A stretch of 64,000 nucleotides of DNA from VGMA01 sp964655475 (GTDB lineage: Bacteria > Chlamydiota > Chlamydiia > Chlamydiales > VGMA01): assembly GCA_964655475.1 (NCBI GenBank), contig CAZZMO010000001.1, positions 1 through 64,000 of the forward strand, given 5' to 3'. The first letter of the stretch is position 1, and the number at the start of each line of letters is the position of its first letter. Shown one piece after another: positions 42,869 through 52,230 of this stretch. The position numbers and the translations under genes were made by a program. The notes under the pieces are model-generated. The model made no database searches and had not been told where the DNA came from. It saw only the letters and a program-made list of their open reading frames with translations.

Positions 42869-43293
42869 GAGAGCAGCCTTTGTAAAGGGGACTTTTTTGG
42901 GGTGGGGGAGAGACCTTCTAGAGCTGCCTTTGCTTCGGCAATTCCTTTAGAAATTTGGAGGATGATCCCTTCACACCACTTTTGTGACTCTTCTACCTCT
43001 TTTTGCAAGCTCTGGAGCTGCGTCAAGATTTCTTGCGGAGTTTTTGCGATCTTTTCGACCGGGTTTCTGATCTTGTGACTCTCAATCATCTGCCTCAATT
43101 CGATCACATCGATGAGGAGAGGAAGGAAGGTCTTTTTAAATTTTTCCCGTGTACTTTGCCTTTCAGGAGAAGAAATGATCTTCTTGACAGGGCGATCTTC
43201 CTCCTGGACAAAAGAGTGGGGAGAGAGGGTGCTGCCGAGAGAGAAAGGGGAGAGTTTTGTGTATACTTTCTTCTGGAATTGTTCGTTTTTCAT
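42850..43293 (-). CDS. Small coiled-coil protein upstream of mutS
   Basis: A 147-residue basic, helical protein with a coiled coil at about 70-125 (ILTQLQSLQKEVEESQKW) and a C-terminus ending in LLSWIKRR. I recall a small unnamed gene between mutS and dnaG in Chlamydia; this is probably its counterpart by position. Its 3' end overlaps mutS by 19 bases. Function is unknown. Confidence 0.78.
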   Translation of the reverse strand: MKNEQFQKKVYTKLSPFSLGSTLSPHSFVQEEDRPVKKIISSPERQSTREKFKKTFLPLLIDVIELRQMIESHKIRNPVEKIAKTPQEILTQLQSLQKEVEESQKWCEGIILQISKGIAEAKAALEGLSPTPKKSPLQRLLSWIKRR

Positions 43294-43389
43294 GATTCTG
43301 ATGGACGTTATCGGGGTACTGTTATTTTTGATCTTTATGAGATTTCTGTAAAGGGGTATTCTGGCTTCAAAACGGCTATTTTACTGCAT

Positions 43390-45153
43390 ATGTACACAAA
43401 AGAAAGTCTCGAGGAACTTAGAGGAAAAATTCAGTTGATGGAGGTGGTCTCTCCCCATCTACAATTGACGAAAGCGGGGGGATATTACAAGGGGCTCTGC
43501 CCATTCCACTCAGAAAAAAGTCCCTCCTTTGTGATCCAAGCGGGGGACTCCCATTACCACTGTTTTGGGTGTGGGGCCCATGGAGATGCAATCGCTTTCT
43601 TGATGAATCACCTCCAAATGACCTTTAGCGAAGCGGTAGAGAGCCTCGCCGAAAAATTTGGGATCGAGCTCCAGACAGGGAAAGAAGAGAAGAAGGACCC
43701 CCATCTGAATGCTGCAAAAGGTGCTCTCGATGAGGCTGCAGAGTTCTTCCACTACTATCTACTCCACACCGACGAAGGGCATGAAGCGCTCGATTACCTC
43801 TATCAAAGGGGGATCGACAATGCCTTCATCCAACACTTTAAAATTGGACTCGCACCGAAAAACCCGACCCTGTTTCTCAAAGTGATGAAAGAGGCTAGAT
43901 ATTCAGAAGAGGCCCTCACTTTGGCAGGGCTCGTCAAAGCACAAAATCGCCCCTTCTTCCAAGAGAGGATCACCATCCCCATTCACCACGCGAGTGGCTA
44001 TGTCATCGGCTTTTCTGCAAGATCTTACAAAGAGGGAACTTTTGGGGCCAAGTATGTGAATACAGCAGAGACTCCCTTCTTTAAGAAATCGAAGATCTTG
44101 TTCGGCTACCATTACTCGAGGAAACGGATTGCCAAAGAGCAAAAAGTGATCCTCGTCGAAGGGCAATTCGATGCACTCCGCCTCATCCAAGAGGGTCTCA
44201 ATTATACCGTTGCGAGCCAAGGGACAGCCTTTGGTGAAGATGGAGTTGCTGAGCTCGTCCGTATCGGCGTGAGAAACGTCTACCTCGCCTTTGACTCAGA
44301 CAACGCTGGTAAAGAGGCTGCGATCAAAGTAGGGCAGCTCTTCCAAAAGGAAGCTGTAGCTGTTTGGGTCGTTGAGATGCCACCTGGAGCTGACCCTGAC
44401 AGCACAGTGAGAGATCAAGGAGTGGAAAAGTTCCTCGAATACCTCGAAAAAGGGACTGAGTATCTCGACTTTCTCATCCAACATTATCGAGAAAAGATCA
44501 ACATCAATACCCCAGCAGGAAAAAGTGAAATCGTCAGGGTCGTCTCCACTCTCATCAGAGAATGGGAACATCCCCTCATGGTTCACGAAGGGCTGAAAAA
44601 ACTTGCCCGTGAAATGCAGGTTCCAGAAACGGTGATCGACCCTGGAAAAAAACCAGAGGCTGAAGTCGTTGTCCGCTCGTCACTCAGCATCAACCATACC
44701 CCGTTTGATCCTGATCGGATTTTAGAAACGGATCTTCTCCGCCTCATGATTTTAGGAGGGCCGACCTATCCTGACATTCTCTCTTTTGCCACAGAGCATC
44801 TCGATAAAGATGATTTTTTGATCCCCCTTTGTGGCAAGGTTTATGCAGCAATTTTAGATCAATACACCAAAGAGAAAAACATCGATCTACTCCCTCTCGT
44901 GAGCGTTATGGATGATGCGGAGCAGCGGATGTTCTTATCTGATATCTTACAGAAAAAAATCTCTGTGGAGAGGGCTAAGGAATCTGTTGGTGTGACAGTG
45001 AAAAAAATCCTCGAGAGGAATTGGATGAAGAGGAGAGAAGAGATCCGTGTGAAGATCCAGTCGGGAGGGATCAGCGAAGATGAGGTCCTCTCCTTAGCAA
45101 AACTCTTTGATGAGCTCAAGCGCTCTCCACCTACAGTAAAGGCTTGGAGTTGA
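43390..45153 (+). CDS. dnaG: DNA primase
   Basis: DnaG makes RNA primers at the fork. The CHC2 zinc site is CPFHSEKSPSF with HYHCFGCGAHGD, and the TOPRIM core has VEGQFDALRL and AFDSDNAG. The start is set at ATG 43390, giving MYTKESLEELRGKIQLMEVV, the typical DnaG lead; an in-frame ATG at 43003 lies within the opposite-strand gene and adds about 129 unrelated residues. At 587 aa the length is normal. Confidence 0.96.
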   Translation: MYTKESLEELRGKIQLMEVVSPHLQLTKAGGYYKGLCPFHSEKSPSFVIQAGDSHYHCFGCGAHGDAIAFLMNHLQMTFSEAVESLAEKFGIELQTGKEEKKDPHLNAAKGALDEAAEFFHYYLLHTDEGHEALDYLYQRGIDNAFIQHFKIGLAPKNPTLFLKVMKEARYSEEALTLAGLVKAQNRPFFQERITIPIHHASGYVIGFSARSYKEGTFGAKYVNTAETPFFKKSKILFGYHYSRKRIAKEQKVILVEGQFDALRLIQEGLNYTVASQGTAFGEDGVAELVRIGVRNVYLAFDSDNAGKEAAIKVGQLFQKEAVAVWVVEMPPGADPDSTVRDQGVEKFLEYLEKGTEYLDFLIQHYREKININTPAGKSEIVRVVSTLIREWEHPLMVHEGLKKLAREMQVPETVIDPGKKPEAEVVVRSSLSINHTPFDPDRILETDLLRLMILGGPTYPDILSFATEHLDKDDFLIPLCGKVYAAILDQYTKEKNIDLLPLVSVMDDAEQRMFLSDILQKKISVERAKESVGVTVKKILERNWMKRREEIRVKIQSGGISEDEVLSLAKLFDELKRSPPTVKAWS

Positions 45154-45154
45154 T

Positions 45155-45652
45155 GTGCTCTTCATTTTCTTTCTGAGTTTTTGTCTCTTTTCATTGATCT
45201 ATTGGACGTTTCGTTTAGGGATCTCTCCTATGCCCTCTTCGCTCAAGGTTAGAAGAGCGCTGACGAGCGTTTTGCCAGAACATTACGAGGGAACGATTAC
45301 CGATCTTGGTAGTGGTTTTGGCCACATGCTCTACTTTTTTAAGAAACGCTACCCAAAGGCCAAGATTATTGGGTATGAAATGTCTTTCATCCCTTATTGG
45401 GTCTCTAAACTCCTCTTTTGGAACTCTAAACATGTAATGATCCAAAGGAAGGACTTTTCAAAAGAGAAGATCTCTCCAGGGCTTTGTTATATCTATTTGT
45501 TTTCTAAGGGGATGCGGAATTTAGATCTGAGCCTACTCAAAGGATCTTTCGTCGTGAGCAACACCTTTCAATTTTCGATCCCTTATGAGAAGAAGGTGAG
45601 TGTCGGAGATTGTTACCATACTCATCTTTATCTGTATAGTATAAGTAATTAA
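45155..45652 (+). CDS. Membrane-anchored SAM-dependent methyltransferase-like protein
   Basis: A 165-residue protein with an N-terminal membrane segment (MLFIFFLSFCLFSLIYWTF), then a class I methyltransferase core: ITDLGSGFGHMLYFFKKRYP matches motif I, and KIIGYEMS is the acidic second strand. The protein is short, so substrate binding may involve a partner. The start codon is GTG at 45155, right after the dnaG stop; an ATG two bases before reads into a stop. The substrate is unknown. Confidence 0.75.
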   Translation: MLFIFFLSFCLFSLIYWTFRLGISPMPSSLKVRRALTSVLPEHYEGTITDLGSGFGHMLYFFKKRYPKAKIIGYEMSFIPYWVSKLLFWNSKHVMIQRKDFSKEKISPGLCYIYLFSKGMRNLDLSLLKGSFVVSNTFQFSIPYEKKVSVGDCYHTHLYLYSISN

Positions 45653-45700
45653 CAATAAGGTATTTAAAATCATTTTGAGCTTCATTTGATAAAATGAGGC

Positions 45701-46531
45701 ATGAGCAGAAATGATTTAAGCGCACACTTTGACGAGGCCAACATCATCAATATTGATGAAGTGGCCCCTCTATTTTTTCTTAAGGAGGGAGAAGAGTGGA
45801 TCCATTCTACCTTGCGAGAACTCATCGATTACGATATCCACCTCCATTTGATGGGAAGAGCTCTAGCGCTTAAGAAATGTCTTAAAGAAAAAAGGTTCGA
45901 ATCGCACCATGCGATCCTTACCCATCCAAAACTGCCTGGTTGGATCATCAAGGGGCAGCACAAGTTTTCTTTCCAAAGGGAAAACTTCGACCACCTGCTC
46001 CGGGTAGTGATGGCAAAAAAAATGAGAGAAGTTATTCAGCTTCATAATCTTTCTATTGACATTCCTGAAAAACGTTTTGTTCCTGCCTTCTTCTTCCCTC
46101 CTCATGCACAACGAGCAGAAAAGTACTACGTATTGGCCAAAGCATTTGATTGCATGAATAGCAAAGAAACTGCAGAGTTTTTTCATAAGCTTCATCCACA
46201 AAAGATCAGAAAAATCGCAAGGGATCTTGCTATCTTCATCGCAAAGACAGGCTATCAGGACATCCATGCGGGGAACATTAAGATTAGACGGGATGGAATG
46301 GTGGTGATTCTCGATACAGAGCCCTGGGGGATTCTCATCGAAGAATTTGATCCCCATCCCAGCTGGACGATTCAAGTAAAAAAGGGTGCCCTTTTAGGAT
46401 TGAATAATTTATACAAAGATAGTCACATGCAGTGGATCCGCGACTACCACCAAAAAGAAAAGATCAGCGAGATCAAAACCATTTTCAAAGAAGAGGCCCT
46501 TCAGGTAAAAAGTGAGATGATAGATGAATAA
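45701..46531 (+). CDS. Kinase-fold-like protein, 276 aa
   Basis: No named family, but the stretch YQDIHAGNIKIRRDGMVVIL followed by DTEPWG resembles the catalytic and metal loops of aminoglycoside-phosphotransferase-like kinases (DxHxGN ... hD). A Lys in PGWIIKGQHKF could serve for ATP. No signal peptide or membrane segment. Its stop overlaps the SemiSWEET start by 8 bases. It might phosphorylate a small molecule or a protein; the fold call is tentative. Confidence 0.7.
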   Translation: MSRNDLSAHFDEANIINIDEVAPLFFLKEGEEWIHSTLRELIDYDIHLHLMGRALALKKCLKEKRFESHHAILTHPKLPGWIIKGQHKFSFQRENFDHLLRVVMAKKMREVIQLHNLSIDIPEKRFVPAFFFPPHAQRAEKYYVLAKAFDCMNSKETAEFFHKLHPQKIRKIARDLAIFIAKTGYQDIHAGNIKIRRDGMVVILDTEPWGILIEEFDPHPSWTIQVKKGALLGLNNLYKDSHMQWIRDYHQKEKISEIKTIFKEEALQVKSEMIDE

Positions 46532-46805
46532 TCAACCTACAAAATTTTTCCGGTTCTATGAAAAATACATGCTCGTTATCGGCATTTTAGGGCAGTCGAT
46601 TTACTACATTCAGGCAGCAAAAATTTTCATGACAAAGTGCGCTACAGGCGTCTCGATTAGTGCGTTCATTGTAGGTTTCATTGCCGTGACTAGCTGGGCT
46701 GGGTATGGTTTTATGCTGAAAAACCGCGTCCTCATCATCTCAAACCTCATTGCCGTTATCGGAGCACTCTTCGTGATCCTCGGCATCATGATCCATGGGA
46801 TTTAA
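46524..46805 (+). CDS. SemiSWEET-type sugar transporter
   Basis: A 93-residue protein with three membrane helices, the SemiSWEET / MtN3 size and layout. The first helix is YMLVIGILGQSIYYIQAAKI with the PQ-loop region displaced (Q at 29, and SISAFIVGFIAVTSWAGYGF in the second helix). The family dimerises to move sugars such as sucrose or glucose. The usual Pro-Gln pair is not exact, so the substrate is open. It is translationally coupled to the kinase-like gene. Confidence 0.8.
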   Translation: MNNQPTKFFRFYEKYMLVIGILGQSIYYIQAAKIFMTKCATGVSISAFIVGFIAVTSWAGYGFMLKNRVLIISNLIAVIGALFVILGIMIHGI

Positions 46806-47847
46806 GAAGCCAGTTGGCAAGCGTTTCAAGAGCTAGAGGAGCAATGGTCTCTTCAATGTCCCCATATTCTGTAACAGATCCTGTGGCTGATGTCTGAAAG
46901 CAGTGGTTGAGTTCTGGAAGCTCGATTACGGTTACATCAGGGTTGCCACTCTTTGCAAGAGCTTCTACAATCGGTGGAATGTTCTGCTTGGGATAAACCT
47001 GGAGGTCCTTTTCTCCAATCATGAGAAACACCGGGACTTTTACTTCGTAAAGGATCGGAATCGGATCATAGACGATGAAGTGGCGAAACCAAGGATTATT
47101 GATGTATTTGACAGGGGCTACTGACTCCGGCTCTCTTGGAAGGTCTGGGTAGTGTGTATAAAAAGCTTCGATGAGACGCTCTTCAGCCTTCATTGAATCG
47201 CTTTCTTCTTTCAAAATCGTGAAGAGCGTTTTTTGGAAATTCTTAGCCTCTGCAATCTGGTCTGGAGGGGTTTCCAAAGACTCTAAGATCAACTCGAGCT
47301 GCAGTCTACAGACATCTTCTCCAAGAGCTCCAGGAGGGGCAAGTAGTGCAATCGAATGGACCTTGTCACATCTTGCAGCCACAATCGGTGCGATTACACC
47401 CCCTTGACTGTGTCCTACGAGAGAAATCTTTCCAATATCGGCTCTACTTGTTAAGTAATGGATGGCCACCTCTACGTCATTTGCGAGGTCAAAGATCGAG
47501 GAAGTGTCGTAGGTTCCAGTCGATGCGCCAATGCCGCGCTTATCCATTCTAAGAACTGCAAACCCTAGTTTCGTCAGATGGTCTGCAATCACCAAAAAGG
47601 GCTTATGGCCATGCACTGTTTCGTTCCGATCGACTCGTCCTGAACCCTGGATCAATATGATCGTCGGAAAGGGTCCTTCACCAAATGGGAGAGTCAATGT
47701 CCCGGCTAATGTAACCTGATCGACATGGTTTTCACACTGCACTTCTTCTTCTCGGTAGGGGAATGGGGGGATCGGTTCTTGCGGGCGTGGGCCTTCTGCA
47801 AAGAGTGCTAGAGCGGTAAAGAGAAATAGCGCTATCATAGTTTTCAT
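46786..47847 (-). CDS. Secreted alpha/beta hydrolase
   Basis: A 353-residue protein with a signal peptide (MKTMIALFLFTALALFAEG). The hydrolase fold shows TIILIQGSGRVDRNE, RMDKRGIGASTG, the elbow GHSQGGVIAPIVAA and LMIGEKDLQVYPKQ, with the catalytic His in LPELNHCFQ. It resembles periplasmic serine hydrolases of the acyl-peptidase / esterase group. The 3' end overlaps the convergent SemiSWEET gene by 20 bases. Confidence 0.9.
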   Translation of the reverse strand: MKTMIALFLFTALALFAEGPRPQEPIPPFPYREEEVQCENHVDQVTLAGTLTLPFGEGPFPTIILIQGSGRVDRNETVHGHKPFLVIADHLTKLGFAVLRMDKRGIGASTGTYDTSSIFDLANDVEVAIHYLTSRADIGKISLVGHSQGGVIAPIVAARCDKVHSIALLAPPGALGEDVCRLQLELILESLETPPDQIAEAKNFQKTLFTILKEESDSMKAEERLIEAFYTHYPDLPREPESVAPVKYINNPWFRHFIVYDPIPILYEVKVPVFLMIGEKDLQVYPKQNIPPIVEALAKSGNPDVTVIELPELNHCFQTSATGSVTEYGDIEETIAPLALETLANWLLKSHGS

Positions 47848-47941
47848 GGCAAGGATGATAATCTTACAAATATTAATTTTCTATAAATATATCGCAAAAA
47901 TGGAAAAGTCCTTTTCTTCAAGATGAGATAATCTATTGATC

Positions 47942-48775
47942 ATGGAAGAGTACGCGGGTCGCATATTAAAAGTTTTGGTCTACATCGAAGAGCATCTCGA
48001 TGAAGAGCTCAATATTGAAACGCTCTCACGGGTCGCTTGTTATTCCCCTTTTCATCTCCACAGGATTTTTCAGGGGATCGTAGGGGAGACGGTGCATCAG
48101 TACGCAAAGAGACTTAAGCTCGAAAGAGCCGCTAGTCGCCTTCGCTACCGAGATGATCCCGTTACAGAGATTGCCATGGATAGTTATGATACCCCTTCAT
48201 CGTTTACCAAGGCTTTTAAACAGCAGATGGGGATGAGTCCTCAGCGCTACCGCTCTCTCCACAACATCGTCATCAAAAAAATTGAGGAAATACCTATGAT
48301 CAAGCCAGAAACTATTGAAAAAAAACTCCCTTTTCTCCCACTACTCTTTATTAGAAGAGTAGGAAGTTATCACGAATCTCCCATGGAGGCATGGAAAGCC
48401 ATGTGGAGTTTCATTCATGAACAAAAAATCAATCCAGAAAAACTCCGTTACTTCGGCATCTCTCACGACAATCCAGAAGTGACAGAGGCAGTAAAGCTTC
48501 GCTACGATGCGGCGATCTGGTCTCCTTCGAAAATCAAGATACAAGGAGAAGTTGGAGAACAAATTTTGAAAGGGGGAAAGTATGCCATTTTCCACCACCA
48601 TGGATCCTACGAGGGGCTAAAAGATACTTTTAATCAGATATTCTTGAAATGGCTCCCTCAAACTAAAGAGGGGTTCGACGAGACAAGGACTATTTTTACA
48701 GAGTACTTTTACCTAGAGCATCGAGAATCAGCCCCTGAAAAACTCCTCACAAAGATTCATATCCCCTTGCTCTAG
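47942..48775 (+). CDS. AraC-family regulator with GyrI-like effector domain
   Basis: Residues 1-105 form a double helix-turn-helix AraC domain (LNIETLSRVACYSPFHLHRI, and DSYDTPSSFTKAFKQQMG). Residues about 120-277 form a GyrI-like / Rob-type ligand domain. Homologues respond to toxic organic molecules or drugs and activate transport or detoxification genes. Transcription regulators are rare in chlamydiae, which makes this worth noting. ATG 47942 is preferred over TTG 47936. The adjacent secreted hydrolase and the 48826 gene are candidate targets. Confidence 0.87.
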   Translation: MEEYAGRILKVLVYIEEHLDEELNIETLSRVACYSPFHLHRIFQGIVGETVHQYAKRLKLERAASRLRYRDDPVTEIAMDSYDTPSSFTKAFKQQMGMSPQRYRSLHNIVIKKIEEIPMIKPETIEKKLPFLPLLFIRRVGSYHESPMEAWKAMWSFIHEQKINPEKLRYFGISHDNPEVTEAVKLRYDAAIWSPSKIKIQGEVGEQILKGGKYAIFHHHGSYEGLKDTFNQIFLKWLPQTKEGFDETRTIFTEYFYLEHRESAPEKLLTKIHIPLL

Positions 48776-48825
48776 TTTCTTAATGCCCTTAGCAGTATAC
48801 TCTCCTCCAAAAAAAGTAGGTTAGT

Positions 48826-49113
48826 ATGACAGTTAGTGGTTTGAAGCTCTTTACAGGAGCCCCTGTTAAGGATGATGCATTTGACGAGGATGCTTTTATC
48901 AATTCCCGGAAGCAAGATAAGAAAAAAATTACTACCACAGAGGTAAGGGGAAGTCAATTTAATGGGGCTTCCCTTTTACTCGCTACAGAAGAGGGGACAA
49001 AGGTTGTGACCCCCGAAAAGGGAAAGACCTATCAATTGGGATCTCCCGGAAAAAAAACCAAAGCAGCTGATGTGAAAAATGCTATTCTTGGCACAAGAGA
49101 AGAGAAGTTATAA
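48826..49113 (+). CDS. Small hypothetical protein, 95 aa
   Basis: No recognised family. It is basic and Lys-rich in the second half and has no membrane segment. TAGG lies 5 bases before the ATG, a modest site. The end overlaps the glyQS stop by 6 bases on the opposite strand. The reading frame is compact and the codon use fits its neighbours, but it may be a minor or unexpressed gene. Confidence 0.55.
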   Translation: MTVSGLKLFTGAPVKDDAFDEDAFINSRKQDKKKITTTEVRGSQFNGASLLLATEEGTKVVTPEKGKTYQLGSPGKKTKAADVKNAILGTREEKL

Positions 49114-52100
49114 CTTGCTGATATCTATACAGTTAGAAAAAAGGCTCAACACTTGTTGAAGAAGGGCGATTCTGTTATCTCGAATCTTTTGATCATCATC
49201 TAGGACTTTGACGTTTTCAAAGAAGGCGCTCAATGGGCTCTGGAGCTTTGCAAAGTGGTCAAAGGCTTCGAGGTAGAGCTTCTTTTTCATCGCTTCTGCG
49301 ATGAGCCCTTTTCTAAGGGTGAGCTCTTGGTAGAGGCTTTTTTCTTCTTCAAGGGAAAGGAATGTCTCTTCAAAGGCTTTTGCAGTCTGGTTTTCTGTCT
49401 GCCCTTTTGCCCGTTTGTAGACCTCTTTGAGCTGGTCAAATTCTTTGTGGGTTTTGCGATATTCGTTCAACGCTCTGACTTTACAGAATTGGTCATAAGG
49501 ATCGTAGCACCCTTCAGAGATGATCGACTCGATTTCCTGTTTTTGGAACTCGTAGTCTAAGAGATTTGTCTTGAGGCGGCTCTTGAAGAACTGCTCGAGT
49601 TCTTGGCAAGAATCTTTCGCGTTTTGACTTCCTGTGAGTTTCGGATCGAAATGGGCGAGAAGTCTTTCTAAAATTGTGGGTAGTGGGAGTGAGATCTTCT
49701 TTTCGATCAAGATTCTGAGGATGCCGAGAGCTGATCTTCTGAGGGCATAGGGATCTTTCGAAGAGGAGGCTCTAATGCCTGCTAAGTAGTAGCCGAGTAA
49801 GTTGTCGAGCTTGTCCGCAATACTGAGGATCTGTCCGAAAACACTTTGAGGAAGGGGGCCATTTTCGCAAGTCGGCATCCAATGCTCTTCGATTGATTTG
49901 GCGACATCAATGGTCTCGCCGTGATAGATGGCGTAGTAGTTACCGACAATACCTTGAAGCTCAGGAAACTCAGATACCATGCTCGATGCGAGGTCTGCCT
50001 TACACACTTCTGCTGCACGAAGAAGGATCGATTCGTTCACATCTGAGGCAAAGTATTCCTTCAAGATGAGAGCATGCTTTTTGATCCTTTGCACTTTGTC
50101 ATAAACAGAGCCGAGGTCCTGTTGGAAGGTCACTTTTTGGAGCCTATTATTAAAGTCATCGAGACGGTGCTTGATGTCTTGCTCGTAAGTGAATGTTCCG
50201 TCAGAGAGTCTTGCTGTCAACACAGCCTTATTGTTTTCAAGTAGAAGAGTCGTAGGGTCGCGGTCGAGTGTTGCAATGAAGGCGTTCGTCAGCTTGCCAG
50301 ACTTGTCGCTACAGGGGAAGAGGCGCTGGTGCTGCACCATCTCAGACATGAGTACTTCTGGCGGGAGTGAGAGGAATTTCTTATCAAATGTGTGGAGTGC
50401 AAGCGATGGGTATTCGCTCAAGTGGACTACCTGGTTAATCACCAAGTCTCTCTTGAGGGCGTGACACTGCTTTTCCTTTTCAATTTCGGTGAGCTGAGTG
50501 TTGATGAAAATCTTTCTCTCGAGGACGTCTGCGATGACGAAGGCTTTTTTCAGCTTCTCTGCATATTCTTTCGGATGTTTGATCTCGATCGTTTTTCCAC
50601 TTCTTTGGCGGTGTCCATAAGTGATGTTGCTCGCATGGATCAAGCCAATCTGTACAGGGATGATCTCTTTTCCAAAGAGGGCAACAATCCAACGGATCGG
50701 ACGGGCATAAAGGACGCTCCCTTGCCAGTGCATTCTTTTAGGGAATTGGATCTCATCGATGATCGAAGCGAGGTGTTTGCTCAAAATGGCAATAGTCGAT
50801 TCCCCTTTTGCAGGAACAGTAGCAAAGAGATGTTCCCCATTTTTAATAGAGATCTCTTTGATTTCTCCTGCTTCAATCGCAGCAAGATTGAGGGGAGGAA
50901 GGCCGACAGAGGAGAAGAAGCCAATTCCTGCCTTTGTGGGGAGACCATCAGCATCGAAGGCCATGTTTAAAGGGGGGCCCCTTTTTTCATGGAGAGTGTC
51001 TGCGCTCCCTTCTGCAAGTTTTTTGACCCAAAGGCCAAGTCTTCTCGGAGTTGCAAAAATTTGGATCTCTTCGAACGAAAGCTCGTGATCGACTAATACC
51101 TTACGTACAGCTCTTTCAAATGAGGTAATGGCGCCGGTGATATAAGAGTCAGGTAAGTCTTCACTTCCAATTTCGAGAAGGCAGTCATCTTTTCGATCAG
51201 GATTGTAGGAGATGTTGTGAGAAATCGGAGGAGCTTCTTCCCTCTCTTCCTCTTTCTTATATCGAAGTAATGGGAAGCCGAGTTTTTTTCTCTCTTCCAA
51301 GTAGGCTTTTGCTACTTCGCAAGAGAGGTGTCTGATGCGGTGGATGTATCTCGTTCTTTCTGTGACAGAGATGGCTCCTCTCGCTTCCAGCATATTGAAA
51401 GTATGGGAAGCCTTGAGCACGTAGTCATAAGCGGGGAGGGGAAGGCATTTCTCAGCGAGTGTCAGAGCTTCTACTTCAAAGTCGTTGAAGTGTCTTTGAA
51501 GCATTCCAATGTTCGCCTCTTCGTAGTTGTAGCGGCTCCACTCTTTTTCCCCGTGGAGATAAATGTCTCCGTAGAGGAAGCGGTCATTGAAGGAGACTTC
51601 ATAGACATTCGTTTTATTTTGGAGGAACATGGCGAGCCTTTCGACACCGTAGGCGAGCTCCACAGAGATCGGATCGAGGTCAAACCCTGCCATGGTTTGG
51701 AAATAGGTAAACTGGGTAATTTCCATACCGTCGCACCACACTTCCCAACCTACTCCAGAAGCGCCCTGAGTGGGGGCTTCCCAGTCGTCGTGGACAAAGC
51801 GGATGTCATGGTCGCTCAATTTGAGACCGATTGCTTCTAAAGATTGGAGGTAGAGTGAAAAAATTTCTTTAGGAGCCGGCTTCATGATGACTTGAAGCTG
51901 ATAAAATTTTTGTAGCCTATTAGGATTTTCTCCATAACGGCCATCGCTTGGTCTCCTGCAAAGTTCCGCGTTCACTACCGCATATTCTTCTGGTCCTAAA
52001 ACTCGAAAAAAAGAATCGATATTAAAGGTTCCAGCACCTTTTTCTATATCGTAGCCCTGCTGGAAAACAGCCCCTTTTTTGGACCAAAATTCGATCAGCG

Positions 52101-52128
52101 CGGTAAGTATTTCTTGGAAATTTAGCAT
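49108..52128 (-). CDS. glyQS: Glycyl-tRNA synthetase, fused alpha-beta
   Basis: A single 1006-residue chain with GlyQ (alpha, about 1-300: FQEILTALIEFWSKKGAVFQ, RPSDGRYGENPNRLQ) and GlyS (beta, about 315-1006: CLLEIGSEDLPDSYITGAI, HRQRSGKT, DKLDNLLG). Most bacteria have separate glyQ and glyS; the fusion is known in Chlamydia. The order glyQS-pgsA-glgA is also the Chlamydia order. Confidence 0.97.
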   Translation of the reverse strand: MLNFQEILTALIEFWSKKGAVFQQGYDIEKGAGTFNIDSFFRVLGPEEYAVVNAELCRRPSDGRYGENPNRLQKFYQLQVIMKPAPKEIFSLYLQSLEAIGLKLSDHDIRFVHDDWEAPTQGASGVGWEVWCDGMEITQFTYFQTMAGFDLDPISVELAYGVERLAMFLQNKTNVYEVSFNDRFLYGDIYLHGEKEWSRYNYEEANIGMLQRHFNDFEVEALTLAEKCLPLPAYDYVLKASHTFNMLEARGAISVTERTRYIHRIRHLSCEVAKAYLEERKKLGFPLLRYKKEEEREEAPPISHNISYNPDRKDDCLLEIGSEDLPDSYITGAITSFERAVRKVLVDHELSFEEIQIFATPRRLGLWVKKLAEGSADTLHEKRGPPLNMAFDADGLPTKAGIGFFSSVGLPPLNLAAIEAGEIKEISIKNGEHLFATVPAKGESTIAILSKHLASIIDEIQFPKRMHWQGSVLYARPIRWIVALFGKEIIPVQIGLIHASNITYGHRQRSGKTIEIKHPKEYAEKLKKAFVIADVLERKIFINTQLTEIEKEKQCHALKRDLVINQVVHLSEYPSLALHTFDKKFLSLPPEVLMSEMVQHQRLFPCSDKSGKLTNAFIATLDRDPTTLLLENNKAVLTARLSDGTFTYEQDIKHRLDDFNNRLQKVTFQQDLGSVYDKVQRIKKHALILKEYFASDVNESILLRAAEVCKADLASSMVSEFPELQGIVGNYYAIYHGETIDVAKSIEEHWMPTCENGPLPQSVFGQILSIADKLDNLLGYYLAGIRASSSKDPYALRRSALGILRILIEKKISLPLPTILERLLAHFDPKLTGSQNAKDSCQELEQFFKSRLKTNLLDYEFQKQEIESIISEGCYDPYDQFCKVRALNEYRKTHKEFDQLKEVYKRAKGQTENQTAKAFEETFLSLEEEKSLYQELTLRKGLIAEAMKKKLYLEAFDHFAKLQSPLSAFFENVKVLDDDQKIRDNRIALLQQVLSLFSNCIDISKL

Positions 52129-52230
52129 ATTGGGAGACAGTGTAGCTCCCGAATCAATTTTTTTACAATAAAAGAAAAGAGGGATTGTTGTATACTTCAG
52201 GTCAAGTAACGGAATTTTATAGGTGTCGTT

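Noticed and set aside
43003..43389. N-terminal extension of dnaG by 129 codons
   Set aside because: It runs through the opposite-strand coiled-coil gene and encodes nothing like DnaG. The normal DnaG start is at 43390.
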